Assembly (NCBI RefSeq): GCF_014201095.1
Contig: NZ_JACHDN010000001.1
Coordinates: 806,001-870,000 of the forward strand
Direction of reading: 5' to 3'
From: Cellulomonas hominis
GTDB taxonomy: Bacteria > Actinomycetota > Actinomycetes > Actinomycetales > Cellulomonadaceae
DNA: 64,000 nt
The position numbers and the translations under genes are program-made. Positions 9,084-19,154 of this stretch are shown here, in pieces (position 1 is the first letter of the stretch; every line of letters starts with the position of its first letter). Below the pieces are notes generated by a model, which was given only the letters and a program-made list of their open reading frames with translations, was not told the origin of the DNA and searched no databases.

Positions 9084-9617
9084 ATGTCGGCTGCCGTCCC
9101 TCCCGCGACCGGCGGGAGCGCGCCCGCCCGGGACGAGGTGGACCGCATCGTCGAGGCGTGGGCCCGCGAGCGCCCGGACCTCGACGTCGCGCCGCTGTCG
9201 GTGCTGTCCCGGGTGACCCGGCTGTCCCGGCACCTGGACCTCGCGCGGCGGCAGGCGTTCGCCCGGCACGGGCTGGAGCCGTGGGAGTTCGACGTGCTGT
9301 CGGCGCTGCGCCGCGCGGGCGCGCCCTACCGGATGTCGCCGGGGGCGCTGCTGACGCAGACCCTGGTCACCAGCGGGACGATGACGAACCGCATCGACCG
9401 GCTGGCCTCCCGCGCCCTGGTGCAGCGGCTGCCGTCCCCGGACGACCGCCGCGGGGTGCTGGTCAGCCTCACGGACGAGGGCCGCACCCGGGTGGACGCG
9501 GCCATGTCGACGCTCCTGGAGGTCGAGCGCACCCTGCTGTCGGCCCTCCCGGACGCGGACCGCGACCGTCTGGCGGACCTGCTCCGCACCCTGGTCGCCC
9601 CCTTCGACACCCCCTGA
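9084..9617 (+). CDS. MarR family transcriptional regulator
   Basis: A 177-residue winged-helix regulator: helices around residues 40-95 (LARRQAFARHGLEPWEFDVL), the recognition region LLTQTLVTSGTMTNRIDRL and the wing RLPSPDDRRGVLVSLTDEG. Start chosen at ATG 9084 because TAGCCT at 9071-9076 is 7 nt upstream, giving a leaderless mRNA. It converges on the ABC exporter genes, and the hairpin at 9633-9665 separates them. MarR proteins often control efflux or stress genes; the target here is unknown. Confidence 0.94.
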   Translation: MSAAVPPATGGSAPARDEVDRIVEAWARERPDLDVAPLSVLSRVTRLSRHLDLARRQAFARHGLEPWEFDVLSALRRAGAPYRMSPGALLTQTLVTSGTMTNRIDRLASRALVQRLPSPDDRRGVLVSLTDEGRTRVDAAMSTLLEVERTLLSALPDADRDRLADLLRTLVAPFDTP

Positions 9618-9632
9618 CCCACAGACGCAGAC

Positions 9633-9665
9633 GCGCGCGGCACCCCCCTCCCGGGTGCCGCGCGC
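9633..9665. terminator. Bidirectional hairpin between marR and the ABC exporter
   Basis: Perfect 13-bp stem, 9633-9645 with 9653-9665, and a 7-nt loop, located between two convergent genes. It could end transcription from both sides. Confidence 0.7.
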
Positions 9666-9676
9666 GCCGGTCGTCG

Positions 9677-10822
9677 TCAGGCGGCCTTGGCCAGCGCCTC
9701 CGACAGCTTCACGCGCCGGCCGGTGCGCAGCACCGAGCGCTCGTAGATCCGCGCGCCGATCGCCGTGACCACCGCCGCGGAGACCAGCAGGATCGCCAGG
9801 GACAGCAGCGGCTCCCACCAGGCGGCCTCCCCGAGGAACAGCCGCACCGGCATCCCGACGGCCGCGCTGAACGGGATGTACGACATGACGGTCAGGACGG
9901 TCTCGTTGTCGTTGAAGAAGATCACCCCGAAGTACGGGAGCATCACCAGCATGATCACCGGCATGAGCACCGAGCCGGTGTCCTCGATGCGGGAGACCAG
10001 CGAGGCCGCGGAGGCGAACATCGCCGCGAGCAGCACGAACCCGACCAGGAAGAACAGCACGAACCACGCGACCGGCGCCCCGACGAGCCCGAGCACGTCG
10101 TCCTGGCCGGTGATGACCAGCCCGACCACGGCGACCGCGGCGATGGCGGCGATCTGACCGACCGCGAGGACGGTGTTGCCGAGCACCTTGCCGGCGAGCA
10201 GCGCCCGCGGCGGCACGGTGGACAGCAGGATCTCCACGATGCGGGACTGCTTCTCCTGCACGGTGTTCTGCGCGATGGTTCCGCCGAACGAGGACGCGGC
10301 CATGAGGAACACGGCGCCGAACAGCAACGACACCAGGTAGCGCAGGCCGTCGGAGGTGGCGGACTCCTCGAGCAGCTCGACCGGCGGGGTCACCGCGAGC
10401 GCCCCGAGCACGGAGTCCGGCGCGGAGTCCAGGCCGACGACCACGACGCCGAGCGGGTTGTCCGGGTCGCTGTCCGGCAGCACGGCCGCGGAGACCTCCT
10501 CGGACTCCACGAGGGCGCGCGCCGCGTCGGGGTCGGCGGCGTCGACCGCCTCCAGCCCGTCGACGTCCTCCACGACCGCGGCGGTCTCCGGGACCACCGC
10601 GACCTTGGTGTCGCCGCCGCCGAGCGTGTCGCCCAGCACCGAGGTGAGGATGATGCCGCCGAGGGCGGCGACCAGGAGCACGACGGTCGAGATGATGAAC
10701 GACTTCGTGCGGACCTGGGTGACGATCTCGCGCTCGGCCACCATGAGCGTGCTCTGCACGGCGCTCGGGGTGGCGGGCCGCGGGCGGTCGCCGGTCGGCA
10801 GGACGGGGGTGCGGGAGCTCAT
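9677..10822 (-). CDS. ABC-2 type exporter permease (NatB-like)
   Basis: Membrane half of a drug/ion or lipid exporter (381 residues). A basic N-terminus is followed by one hydrophobic segment (about 47-68), a large extracytoplasmic domain (about 70-160) and five further membrane segments, the layout of NatB/YhaP-type ABC-2 permeases. The motif EKQSRIVEILLSTVPP lies after the second segment and is typical. ATG 10822 overlaps the stop of the ATPase gene by 4 bp (ATGA), indicating translational coupling. Substrate unknown. Confidence 0.92.
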   Translation of the reverse strand: MSSRTPVLPTGDRPRPATPSAVQSTLMVAEREIVTQVRTKSFIISTVVLLVAALGGIILTSVLGDTLGGGDTKVAVVPETAAVVEDVDGLEAVDAADPDAARALVESEEVSAAVLPDSDPDNPLGVVVVGLDSAPDSVLGALAVTPPVELLEESATSDGLRYLVSLLFGAVFLMAASSFGGTIAQNTVQEKQSRIVEILLSTVPPRALLAGKVLGNTVLAVGQIAAIAAVAVVGLVITGQDDVLGLVGAPVAWFVLFFLVGFVLLAAMFASAASLVSRIEDTGSVLMPVIMLVMLPYFGVIFFNDNETVLTVMSYIPFSAAVGMPVRLFLGEAAWWEPLLSLAILLVSAAVVTAIGARIYERSVLRTGRRVKLSEALAKAA

Positions 10823-11757
10823 CGGACCGTCTCCTTCGTCCGCGCGGCGGCGGGCTCGTCGTCGTGGCGCTCCTCGTCGGTGACGATGTCGCGGAAGATC
10901 TCGGCCAGCCGCGGGCGGACCGGCGCGAACTGGGTGACCGGCGCGGCGTCGAGCGCGGCGCGGAGCACCCGCTGGGCGGTGGCCTCGTCGGCGTCGAACA
11001 GCGCGTAGCCGCCGTCGAACTCGACGACGCGCACGCCCGGCTCGGTGCGGAGCCAGCCCATGTCACCGCCGGAGGTGATCTCGTACCGGGGCTCGGCGTA
11101 CTGGGCGCGCAGCGCCTCCTTCTCCCCCGCGGCGCGGATCTTCCCGCCGGCGATGACGACCACGTCGTCGCACAGGCGCTCGACCACGTCGAGCTGGTGC
11201 GAGGAGAACAGCACGGGCACCCCGCGGGCGGCGTGCTCCTGCAGCACCCCGAGCACCAGGTCGACCGCCATCGGGTCCAGGCCGGAGAACGGCTCGTCCA
11301 GGACCAGCACCTCGGGGTCGTGCACCAGCGCCGCGGCGATCTGCGCGCGCTGCTGGTTGCCGAGCGACAGGTCGTCGACCGGGTCGGACAGCCGCTCGCC
11401 GAGGCCGAGCTTCTCGAGCAGCTCCCGGGCCCGCTCGGTGGCGGTGCGCCGGTCGTAGCCGTGCAGCCGCGCCAGGTAGGCGATCTGGTCGAGCACGTGC
11501 ATCTTCGGGTACAGCCCGCGCTCCTCCGGCATGTAGCCGAAGGCGCGCCGCCGGTCGTCGTCCAGCGGCCGGCCGTCGAAGGTGACGGTGCCCGAGTCCG
11601 GCGTGAGCACGCCGAGCACGATCCGCATCGTGGTGGTCTTGCCCGCACCGTTGCCGCCGACGAAGCCCGTCAGCTTGCCCCGCTGCACCTCGAAGCCCAC
11701 GTCGTCCAGCACCAGGCGGTCCCCGAAGGTCCGGTGGATGCCGTCGAGTCGCAACAT
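10819..11757 (-). CDS. ABC exporter ATP-binding protein
   Basis: ATPase (312 residues) powering the permease encoded downstream. Walker A GGNGAGKTT is at about residue 32-40, the signature LSLGNQQRAQIAAALVHDP near 130, and Walker B VLVLDEPFSGLD near 153; the C-terminal 90 residues are the DUF4162-type domain of NatA-like exporters. Start ATG 11757 is preferred over an in-frame ATG at 11796 because an AGGAG site lies 6 nt upstream and the family begins directly before the RTFGD strand. Confidence 0.94.
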   Translation of the reverse strand: MLRLDGIHRTFGDRLVLDDVGFEVQRGKLTGFVGGNGAGKTTTMRIVLGVLTPDSGTVTFDGRPLDDDRRRAFGYMPEERGLYPKMHVLDQIAYLARLHGYDRRTATERARELLEKLGLGERLSDPVDDLSLGNQQRAQIAAALVHDPEVLVLDEPFSGLDPMAVDLVLGVLQEHAARGVPVLFSSHQLDVVERLCDDVVVIAGGKIRAAGEKEALRAQYAEPRYEITSGGDMGWLRTEPGVRVVEFDGGYALFDADEATAQRVLRAALDAAPVTQFAPVRPRLAEIFRDIVTDEERHDDEPAAARTKETVR

Positions 11758-11848
11758 GTCGATCTCCTGTCCCGCTGTCGCGTCGTCCGAGGTCAACGCT
11801 ACGGAGGCGGGGGGCGGCGCACCTCAGCCGCGGGGCGGAACCTGCGGA

Positions 11849-11866
11849 CTCCGCCCGGGGGCGGAG
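11849..11866 (-). terminator. Short hairpin after the two-component operon
   Basis: CTCCGCC-cggg-GGCGGAG, a 7-bp stem located 13 bp beyond the response-regulator stop on the minus strand. Short and without a T-run, so only a weak terminator call. Confidence 0.4.
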
Positions 11867-11878
11867 CGCCGGGCGGGC

Positions 11879-12598
11879 TCAGTCCGTCAGGCCGTGCCGG
11901 TACGCGAACACCACGGCCTGCACCCGGTCCCGCAGGCCGAGCTTCATCAGCACGTTCGACACGTGGGTCTTGACCGTGGCCCGCCCGAGCACCAGCTCCG
12001 CGGCGATCTCGTCGTTGCTCAGGCCGCGGGCGACCAGGCGCAGCACCTCGGTCTCGCGCTCGGTCAGGCCCGCCGCGGCCGCCGCGTCGCCCCCGGGCGC
12101 GGTGCCGGCGGCCGGCGTCCTCATCCCCGGGGCGGAGCCGGCGGACACCGCGCGGGAGATCACGGCGCGGGTGACCTCCGGCGAGAGGAGGGCGTCGCCC
12201 GCCGCGACCGCGCGCACCGCGTCGGCCAGCTGCTCGGGCCGGGAGTTCTTCAGCAGGAACCCCGCGGCCCCGGCCTGCAGCGACTCCAGCAGGTAGTCGT
12301 CCCGGTTGAACGTCGTGAGCACGAGCACGCCCGCGCTGACCTCCGGGTCGGCGACGATCCGCCGGGTGGCCTCCAGGCCGTCCATCTCCGGCATCTGCAC
12401 GTCCATGCAGACGACGTCCGGCCGCAGCGACCGCGCGAGGTCGACGGCCTCCCGCCCGGTGCCGGCCTGCCCCACGACCTCCAGGTCCACGGCCGCGCCG
12501 AGGATGGTCGCGAGCCCGGCGCGCAGCAGCGCCTGGTCGTCCGCGAGCAGCACCCGCACGGGCCGGTCGGGTCCGAAGGTGGTCGTGTCCTGCGTCAT
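11879..12598 (-). CDS. NarL/FixJ-type response regulator
   Basis: Cytoplasmic transcription factor (239 residues) paired with the kinase encoded just upstream. Receiver domain at about 14-130 with acidic pocket DD at 20-21, phospho-acceptor Asp66 in CMDVQMPEMDG, and Lys near 116 in FLLKNS. An Ala/Gly/Pro-rich linker of about 25 residues leads to the LuxR-type helix-turn-helix (LTERETEVLRLVARGLSNDE). ATG 12598 overlaps the kinase stop codon (ATGA). Target genes are unknown. Confidence 0.96.
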   Translation of the reverse strand: MTQDTTTFGPDRPVRVLLADDQALLRAGLATILGAAVDLEVVGQAGTGREAVDLARSLRPDVVCMDVQMPEMDGLEATRRIVADPEVSAGVLVLTTFNRDDYLLESLQAGAAGFLLKNSRPEQLADAVRAVAAGDALLSPEVTRAVISRAVSAGSAPGMRTPAAGTAPGGDAAAAAGLTERETEVLRLVARGLSNDEIAAELVLGRATVKTHVSNVLMKLGLRDRVQAVVFAYRHGLTD

Positions 12599-13920
12599 CG
12601 TGGCCCTCCCGAGCGCGGCGCGAGCGGCACCCGCGCCCGCACCAGGAAACCTCCGCGCCCGCGGGCGCCCGCCTCGAGCGTGCCGCCGTCCGCGGCCACC
12701 CGCTCCCGCATGCCGACCAGTCCCAGGCCCCCGGACTGACGCCGCCCCAGCCGCCGGCCGCCGGTGCCGTCGTCGGCGACCTCCAGCTCGACCGCGTCGC
12801 CCTCGTACCGCAGCCGGACGTCCACCCGGGCGCCCGCGCCGGCGTGCTTGCGCACGTTCGTCAGCGCCTCCTGGCAGATCCGGTACAGGTTGAGCGACGT
12901 CAGGGGCGGCACCCGCACCGGCTCGCCGACCACCTGGTACGCCGCGGTCAGCCCGCCGTCGGCGGCCTGCTGCACCAGCTCGGGCAGCCGCTCGACCGAC
13001 AGGGAGGCGACCGCCGGCCCGGCGTCGGGCCCGGCCTCGCCCGACTCCCGGAGCGTCGTGAGCAGGCCGTACAGCTCGTCGACGGCCTCGCGCGCGGAGT
13101 CCTCCACCTGCACCAGCGCGTCGGCCGCCGCGTCCGGGTCGCTCGCCAGCACGGTGCGCGCGGCGGCGGCCTGCACGCCCATCAGCGACACGTGGTGGGC
13201 GACCGCGTCGTGCAGCTCGCGCGCCAGGCGCAGCCGCTCGATGGCCACCGCCTGCTCCTCGACCCGGCGCCGCTCGCCGACCAGCAGCCGGCCGCGGTAC
13301 TCGGTGCGGGCGCGCTCGCGGGCGGCGTTCCACGCGTGCTCGCCGAACCACCAGGCACCGGCGAAGTAGAGGATGTTCGTCAGCAGCTGGATGAGCAGGT
13401 ACGCCACCAGCGGCGAGAACGCCCCCGCGTTGGAGAACCCCTCGATGCCCTCGGGGTCGGTGACCGCCTGGAACATCGCGATCAGCAGCCAGACGAACAT
13501 CGCGACGACGATCCCGGCCCGCACCCACAGCGCCCGCAGCCGGTGGGCGTCCCAGGCCCCGACCGTGTACAGGGCCATGAACAGGGAGATGTTCGCGAAC
13601 AGCGTCTCGGGCACCCGCAGCTCCGCGAGCGCCACGAACGCCGCCGTGATCACGAGCGCGACGGCCGCGGGCCACCGGCGTCGCAGCGCGAGCGGGGCGG
13701 TCACGGCCAGGACGAGCAGCACCGCCACCCAGCCCTCGGCGGGCTCCTCGTACATGCCGGCCGTGCGGCCGAGCGCGAGGCTCAGGATCGCCCCGACGAG
13801 CAGGCCCGCGGCGAGCAGCACGTCGGCGCGCCGCTGGTCCGCGGTGATCGCCGGCCGCCGCCAGCCCGGGGCGTCCGGGTCGTCGTGGACGGGCGCGTCG
13901 GAGGGCACGGGGGGCTGCAC
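12595..13920 (-). CDS. Membrane sensor histidine kinase, NarL/DesK (HisKA_3) type
   Basis: A 441-residue sensor kinase. Residues 35-190 carry about five to six membrane segments with no large external loop, so the signal is probably membrane-borne or intramembrane, as in DesK-like kinases. The dimerisation/phospho-acceptor motif ARELHDAVAHHVS is near residue 230, and the ATP-binding domain shows NVRKHAGAGA, VADDGTGG and SGGLGLVGMRERV. GTG 13920 is supported by a TACGGT -10 box 6 nt upstream, giving a leaderless mRNA. Coupled to the response regulator by a 4-bp overlap. Confidence 0.95.
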   Translation of the reverse strand: MQPPVPSDAPVHDDPDAPGWRRPAITADQRRADVLLAAGLLVGAILSLALGRTAGMYEEPAEGWVAVLLVLAVTAPLALRRRWPAAVALVITAAFVALAELRVPETLFANISLFMALYTVGAWDAHRLRALWVRAGIVVAMFVWLLIAMFQAVTDPEGIEGFSNAGAFSPLVAYLLIQLLTNILYFAGAWWFGEHAWNAARERARTEYRGRLLVGERRRVEEQAVAIERLRLARELHDAVAHHVSLMGVQAAAARTVLASDPDAAADALVQVEDSAREAVDELYGLLTTLRESGEAGPDAGPAVASLSVERLPELVQQAADGGLTAAYQVVGEPVRVPPLTSLNLYRICQEALTNVRKHAGAGARVDVRLRYEGDAVELEVADDGTGGRRLGRRQSGGLGLVGMRERVAADGGTLEAGARGRGGFLVRARVPLAPRSGGPR

Positions 13921-13926
13921 CGGCCC

Positions 13927-13955
13927 ACCGTACCGGCCGCCGCGCCGCCTACCCT
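13927..13955. promoter_or_regulatory. Divergent leaderless promoters of the kinase and ABC-F genes
   Basis: On the minus strand TACGGT (13932-13927) is 6 nt before GTG 13920; on the plus strand TACCCT (13950-13955) is 6 nt before ATG 13962. Both mRNAs would start at or next to their start codons. Only 17 bp separate the two -10 boxes, so the polymerases would have overlapping footprints. Confidence 0.6.
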
Positions 13956-13961
13956 TGCCGC

Positions 13962-15767
13962 ATGGCCCACCTGCTCGGCGGCGAAGCGCTGCACCTGTCC
14001 TTCCCCACCAAGCGCGTGTTCGGCGGCGTCACCGTGGGGCTGGACGAGGGAGACCGCGTCGGGATCGTGGGCCGCAACGGCGACGGCAAGTCGTCCCTCC
14101 TGGCGCTGCTCGCGGGCCGGCTGACCCCCGACTCCGGGCGGGTCACCGTGCGCGGCGGCGTGCGGATCGGCGTGCTCGACCAGACCGACACCCTGGACCC
14201 GTCGCTCACGGTCGGCGCGGCGGTGGTCGGCGACCGCGCCGAGCACGAGTGGGCCGGCGACGCCCGGATCCGCGACGTGGTGAGCGGGCTCGTCGGGGAC
14301 CTGCCGTGGGACAAGCGGGTCGGTGACCTGTCCGGCGGGCAGCGGCGCCGGGTCGCGCTGGCGGCGCTGCTCGCGGGCGACGACGACGTGCTCATGCTGG
14401 ACGAGCCGACCAACCACCTGGACGTCGAGGCGGTCACCTGGCTGGCCCGGCACCTGAACCGCCGGTGGTCCGCGAACGCCGGCGGGCTGCTGGTCGTCAC
14501 CCACGACCGCTGGTTCCTGGACGAGGTGTGCACCGCGACCTGGGAGGTGCACGACGGGGTCGTCGAGCCGTTCGAGGGCGGGTACGCCGCGTACGTGCTG
14601 CAGCGCGTGGAGCGCGACCGGATGGCCGCCGCCACGGAGGCCAAGCGGCAGAACCTCATGCGCAAGGAGCTCGCGTGGCTGCGCCGCGGCGCCCCCGCCC
14701 GGACGTCGAAGCCCAAGTTCCGCATCGACGCGGCGAACGCCCTGATCGCCGACGTCCCGCCGCCGCGCAACACCGTCGAGCTGTCCCGGATGGCGACCGC
14801 CCGGCTCGGCAAGGACGTCGTGGACATCGAGGACGTGTCGGTGGCCTACGGGGACCACGAGGTGCTGCACCGGGTGACCTGGCTGGTCGGTCCGGGCGAG
14901 CGCACCGGGATCCTCGGCGTGAACGGCGCGGGGAAGTCCACGCTGCTCGGCCTGGTCACCGGCGAGGTCACCGCGACGTCCGGCCGGGTCAAGCGCGGCA
15001 AGACGGTCAAGGTCGCCACGCTGACCCAGGAGCTCGCCGAGCTCGCCGACATCGCCGACGACCGGGTCAGCGACGTCATCGGCCGCTACCGCACCACGTA
15101 CGTCGCCGGCGGCAAGGAGATGACCCCGGGCCAGCTCCTCGAGCGGCTGGGGTTCACGAACGCGCAGATGTCCACGCCGGTGAAGGACCTGTCCGGCGGG
15201 CAGCGGCGCCGGCTGCAGCTGCTGCTCATCCTGCTGGACGAGCCGAACGTGCTGGTCCTGGACGAGCCGTCCAACGACCTGGACACCGACATGCTCGCCG
15301 CGATGGAGGACCTGCTCGACACCTGGCCGGGCACGCTGCTGGTCGTCTCGCACGACCGGTACCTGCTGGAGCGGGTGACGGACCAGCAGTACGCGATCCT
15401 CGACGGCCGGTTCCGCCACGTGCCGGGCGGGGTGGACGAGTACCTCCGGCTGCTCGACCACCACCGCAGCGGGAACCCGGTGGTCACGGGCGCGCCGACT
15501 GAGGCGACCGGGGGCGCGGCGGCCGACGGCGGTCCCGGGCTGGACGGAGCGGAGCTGCGCGCGGCGAAGAAGGAGCTCGGCGCCCTCGAGCGCCGGATCT
15601 CCAAGCTGTCCGGGCAGATCGAGGCGCTCGACAGGACGATGGCCGAGCACGACCCGGCGGACTACGTCGGCCTCACCGCCCTCGGGAAGGACAAGGGCGC
15701 GCTCGAGGCCGAGGTCGCCGAGGTCGAGGAGCGGTGGATGGCGCTCGCGGAGGCCGTCGAGGGCTGA
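13962..15767 (+). CDS. ABC-F family ATPase (ribosome-associated, Uup/Ettlike)
   Basis: Cytoplasmic protein with two ABC domains in one chain (601 residues) and no membrane segment. Domain 1: Walker A GRNGDGKSS near 35, signature LSGGQRRRVALAALL, Walker B VLMLDEPTNHLD. Domain 2: GVNGAGKST near 322, LSGGQRRRLQ and VLVLDEPSNDLD. The inter-domain linker at about 225-290 is charged and arginine-rich, and the C-terminus after 530 is a predicted coiled coil (LRAAKKELGALERRI...). This is the ABC-F layout; members act on translating ribosomes or give antibiotic protection, and which applies here cannot be told. Leaderless start with TACCCT 6 nt upstream. Confidence 0.95.
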   Translation: MAHLLGGEALHLSFPTKRVFGGVTVGLDEGDRVGIVGRNGDGKSSLLALLAGRLTPDSGRVTVRGGVRIGVLDQTDTLDPSLTVGAAVVGDRAEHEWAGDARIRDVVSGLVGDLPWDKRVGDLSGGQRRRVALAALLAGDDDVLMLDEPTNHLDVEAVTWLARHLNRRWSANAGGLLVVTHDRWFLDEVCTATWEVHDGVVEPFEGGYAAYVLQRVERDRMAAATEAKRQNLMRKELAWLRRGAPARTSKPKFRIDAANALIADVPPPRNTVELSRMATARLGKDVVDIEDVSVAYGDHEVLHRVTWLVGPGERTGILGVNGAGKSTLLGLVTGEVTATSGRVKRGKTVKVATLTQELAELADIADDRVSDVIGRYRTTYVAGGKEMTPGQLLERLGFTNAQMSTPVKDLSGGQRRRLQLLLILLDEPNVLVLDEPSNDLDTDMLAAMEDLLDTWPGTLLVVSHDRYLLERVTDQQYAILDGRFRHVPGGVDEYLRLLDHHRSGNPVVTGAPTEATGGAAADGGPGLDGAELRAAKKELGALERRISKLSGQIEALDRTMAEHDPADYVGLTALGKDKGALEAEVAEVEERWMALAEAVEG

Positions 15768-15877
15768 GCCCCCTCGGCGCGCGGCTCATGAGACGGCCCG
15801 GGGCGCGAGGTCCCGGGTGAGTACCGTGCACCGGCAGTAGCGTCCCCCCACCCGATCCCCGACGGCAGGACCCCCTC

Positions 15878-17350
15878 GTGCCCGACGCACCCGCCACCCC
15901 GACGACCGAGCCCGGCGACCACCTGCAGCGCGGCCTGTCCAACCGGCACATCCAGCTCATCGCGATCGGCGGGGCCATCGGCACCGGCCTGTTCCTGGGC
16001 TCCGGACGGACGATCTCCCTGGCCGGCCCGTCGGTGCTGTTGGTCTACGCGGTCATCGGCTTCATGCTGTTCTTCGTCATGCGCGCCATGGGCGAGATGC
16101 TGCTGTCGAACCTGCGGTACAAGTCGTTCCGGGACATGGCGGCCGACATCCTCGGGCCGTGGGCCGGGTTCCTCACCGGGTGGACGTACTGGTTCTGCTG
16201 GATCGTCACCGGCATCGCGGACGTGGTGGCCGTCTCCGGCTACGTGGCGTTCTGGGCGCCGGACCTGCCGCGCTGGCTGCCCGCGCTCGGCCTGGTCCTG
16301 CTGCTGCTCGCGCTCAACCTCGTCGCGGTGCGGCTGTTCGGCGAGATGGAGTTCTGGTTCGCCATCGTCAAGATCGTCGCGATCGTCGCGCTGATCGCCG
16401 TGGGCGTCGTCATGATCGCGTCCGGGTTCCGCGGTGCCGACGGGGCGACGGCCTCGCTCGCGCACCTGTGGGACGACGGCGGGTTCTTCCCGCACGGGTT
16501 CACCGGGTTCCTCGCGGGGTTCCAGATCGCGATCTTCGCGTTCGTCGGCATCGAGCTGGTCGGCACGACCGCCGCCGAGACCCGCGACCCCGAGCGCACC
16601 CTGCCGCGGGCGATCAACGCGATCCCGGTGCGGGTGCTGCTGTTCTACCTGGGCGCGCTCGTCGTCATCATGGCCGTCACCCCGTGGCGCTCGATCGACC
16701 CCGCGGAGAGCCCGTTCGTGGCGATGTTCGCGCTCGCCGGGCTGCCCGCGGCCGCCGGCGTCATCAACCTCGTGGTGCTGACCTCGGCCGCGTCGTCCGC
16801 GAACAGCGGCATCTTCTCCACCTCGCGGATGCTGTACGGCCTCGCGGAGGACAAGGAGGCGCCCGCCGGGTTCGGCCTGCTGTCGGCGCGGCACGTGCCG
16901 GCGCGCGGGCTGCTGTTCTCCTGCGCCTGCCTGCTGCCGGGCGTCGCGCTGCTGTACGCCGGGCGGAGCGTCATCGAGGCGTTCACGCTGGTGACGACCG
17001 TCGCGACGCTGCTGTTCATCGTGGTGTGGACCGTGATCCTCGCGTCGTACCTGGTGTACCGGCGCCGGTCCCCGGAGCTGCACGCGGCCTCGTCGTTCCG
17101 GATGCCGGGCGGGCGGGTCATGTGCTGGGTGGTGCTGGCGTTCTTCGCGGCGATGGTCGTGGTGCTGGCCCTCGAGCCGGAGACCCGCGTGGCGCTGCTG
17201 GTGATGCCGGTCTGGTTCGGGGCGCTCGGTGTCGCGTGGTACTTCCTCCGGCACCGCGTCACCGCCGCGCACGCCGCCGCCCGCGTCGCCGACGGGGACG
17301 CCGCGCCGGGGGATGAGACCGAGCACGAGCGGGTCGGCGCCGCTCACTAG
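15878..17350 (+). CDS. cycA: D-serine/D-alanine/glycine-type amino acid permease
   Basis: Membrane amino acid/proton symporter of the APC superfamily, 490 residues with twelve hydrophobic segments. The N-terminal [20 protein letters not shown] and the block [18 protein letters not shown] resemble E. coli CycA very closely as I remember it, so D-Ala, D-Ser and glycine are the likely substrates. GTG 15878 lies about 9 nt after an AGGA site; a TAGCGT box near 15837-15842 could be the -10. The stop codon TAG is shared with the -10 box of metG. Confidence 0.92.
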   Translation: MPDAPATPTTEPGDHLQRGLSNRHIQLIAIGGAIGTGLFLGSGRTISLAGPSVLLVYAVIGFMLFFVMRAMGEMLLSNLRYKSFRDMAADILGPWAGFLTGWTYWFCWIVTGIADVVAVSGYVAFWAPDLPRWLPALGLVLLLLALNLVAVRLFGEMEFWFAIVKIVAIVALIAVGVVMIASGFRGADGATASLAHLWDDGGFFPHGFTGFLAGFQIAIFAFVGIELVGTTAAETRDPERTLPRAINAIPVRVLLFYLGALVVIMAVTPWRSIDPAESPFVAMFALAGLPAAAGVINLVVLTSAASSANSGIFSTSRMLYGLAEDKEAPAGFGLLSARHVPARGLLFSCACLLPGVALLYAGRSVIEAFTLVTTVATLLFIVVWTVILASYLVYRRRSPELHAASSFRMPGGRVMCWVVLAFFAAMVVVLALEPETRVALLVMPVWFGALGVAWYFLRHRVTAAHAAARVADGDAAPGDETEHERVGAAH

Positions 17351-17353
17351 GAT
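17348..17353 (+). promoter_or_regulatory. -10 box of a leaderless metG promoter
   Basis: TAGGAT lies 7 nt before ATG 17361 and includes the stop codon of cycA, so metG can be transcribed independently despite the 10-bp gap. Confidence 0.5.
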
Positions 17354-17360
17354 CGACGCC

Positions 17361-19154
17361 ATGTCCCGCATCCTCAGCGCTGTCGCCTGGCCCTACGCCA
17401 ACGGCCCGCGCCACATCGGCCACGTCGCCGGCTTCGGCGTCCCCTCCGACGTGTTCAGCCGCTACATGCGCATGGCGGGCCACGACGTCCTCATGGTGTC
17501 CGGCACCGACGAGCACGGCACGCCGATCCTCGTCCAGGCCGAGCAGGAGGGCGTCACGCCCCAGGAGCTCGCCGACCGGTACAACCGCGTCATCGTCGAG
17601 GACCTGGCGAACCTCGGCCTGTCGTACGACCTGTTCACCCGCACCACGACCCGGAACCACTACGCCGTCGTGCAGGAGATGTTCCGCACGGTGCACAAGA
17701 ACGGGTACATGGTCGAGCAGACGACCATGAACGCGATCAGCCCGTCGACCGGCCGCACGCTGCCCGACCGCTACATCGAGGGCACCTGCCCGATCTGCGG
17801 CTACGACGGCGCGCGCGGCGACCAGTGCGACAACTGCGGCAACCAGCTCGACGCGATCGAGCTGAAGAACCCGCGCAGCCGGATCAACGGCGAGACCCCG
17901 ACGTTCGTCGAGTCGAACCACTTCTTCCTGGACCTGCCGGCGTTCGTCGACGCGCTGGGCGACTGGCTGCGCACCCGCACCGAGTGGCGGCCGAACGTCC
18001 TCAAGTTCTCGCTGAACCTGCTGGACGACGTGCGCCCGCGCGCGATGACCCGCGACATCGACTGGGGCATCCCGATCCCGCTGCCGGGCTGGCAGGAGGA
18101 CTCGCACAAGCGGCTGTACGTGTGGTTCGACGCCGTCATCGGCTACCTGTCGGCGTCGATCGAGTGGGCGCGCCGGTCCGGCGACCCGGAGGCGTGGCGG
18201 CAGTACTGGACCGACCCGCAGTCGCTGTCCTACTACTTCATGGGCAAGGACAACATCACCTTCCACTCGCAGATCTGGCCGGCCGAGCTGCTCGGCTACG
18301 CCGGCGGCGGGTCGAAGGGCGGCGAGCCCGGCCCGTACGGGCGGCTGAACCTGCCGACCGAGGTGGTGTCGAGCGAGTTCCTCACGATGGAGGGCAAGCA
18401 GTTCTCGTCCTCGCGCGGCGTGGTCATCTACGTCCGCGACTTGCTGAGCCGCTACCAGCCGGACGCCCTGCGGTACTACATCTCGACCGCCGGGCCGGAG
18501 AGCCAGGACGCCGACTTCACCTGGGCCGACTTCAAGCGCCGCACCAACGACGAGCTCGTCGCCGGCTGGGGCAACCTGGTGAACCGCACGGCCAGCATGA
18601 TCCACAAGAACGTGGGCGCGATCCCGACGCCGGGGCCGCGGCTCGCGGTGGACGAGGACCTGCTCGCGACGACCACGACGGCGTTCGGCCGGGTCGGCGA
18701 GCTCATCGGCACGCACCGGCACCGGGCGGCGATTGGCGAGGCGATGCGGGTGGTCCAGGAGGCCAACCGGTACATCTCCGAGACCGAGCCGTGGAAGCTG
18801 AAGAACGACCCGGAGCGCCTCGGCACCGTGCTGCACACCGCGGCGCAGGCCGTGAGCGACTGCAACACGCTGCTCTCGCCGTTCCTGCCGCACTCGGCGC
18901 AGAAGGTGCACGAGGCCCTGGGCGGCACGGGCGCGTTCTCCCCGCTCCCCCGGATCGACGAGGTCACTGACCTGGACGACCCGTCCCGGCACTACCCGGT
19001 GATCACCGGCGACTACCGCCGCGGCGAGACCCTCGCCGCGTGGCAGCCGGCGCCGGTCGTGCCGGGGACCCCGGTCGCCAAGCCGGAGCCGGTGTTCACC
19101 AAGCTCGACGACGCCATCGTCGAGGAGGAGCTCGACCGGCTGCGGCAGGGCTGA
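17361..19154 (+). CDS. metG: Methionyl-tRNA synthetase
   Basis: Charges tRNA-Met; 597 residues, class I synthetase without the C-terminal tRNA-binding extension. The HIGH motif appears as PRHIGHVAG (16-24), followed by [12 protein letters not shown] zinc knuckle [18 protein letters not shown] interrupts the catalytic domain. The KMSKS position reads QFSSSRG, lacking both lysines; I recall this variant in other actinobacterial enzymes, so it is unlikely to be a defect. Start ATG 17361 is fixed by alignment of [14 protein letters not shown] to the family N-terminus. tatD follows without any gap. Confidence 0.97.
   Translation: MSRILSAVAWPYANGPRHIGHVAGFGVPSDVFSRYMRMAGHDVLMVSGTDEHGTPILVQAEQEGVTPQELADRYNRVIVEDLANLGLSYDLFTRTTTRNHYAVVQEMFRTVHKNGYMVEQTTMNAISPSTGRTLPDRYIEGTCPICGYDGARGDQCDNCGNQLDAIELKNPRSRINGETPTFVESNHFFLDLPAFVDALGDWLRTRTEWRPNVLKFSLNLLDDVRPRAMTRDIDWGIPIPLPGWQEDSHKRLYVWFDAVIGYLSASIEWARRSGDPEAWRQYWTDPQSLSYYFMGKDNITFHSQIWPAELLGYAGGGSKGGEPGPYGRLNLPTEVVSSEFLTMEGKQFSSSRGVVIYVRDLLSRYQPDALRYYISTAGPESQDADFTWADFKRRTNDELVAGWGNLVNRTASMIHKNVGAIPTPGPRLAVDEDLLATTTTAFGRVGELIGTHRHRAAIGEAMRVVQEANRYISETEPWKLKNDPERLGTVLHTAAQAVSDCNTLLSPFLPHSAQKVHEALGGTGAFSPLPRIDEVTDLDDPSRHYPVITGDYRRGETLAAWQPAPVVPGTPVAKPEPVFTKLDDAIVEEELDRLRQG

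Noticed and set aside
17361..19154. Inactive methionyl-tRNA synthetase because KMSKS reads QFSSSRG
   Set aside because: I recall the same variant in other actinobacterial MetG proteins, and the rest of the enzyme is intact.
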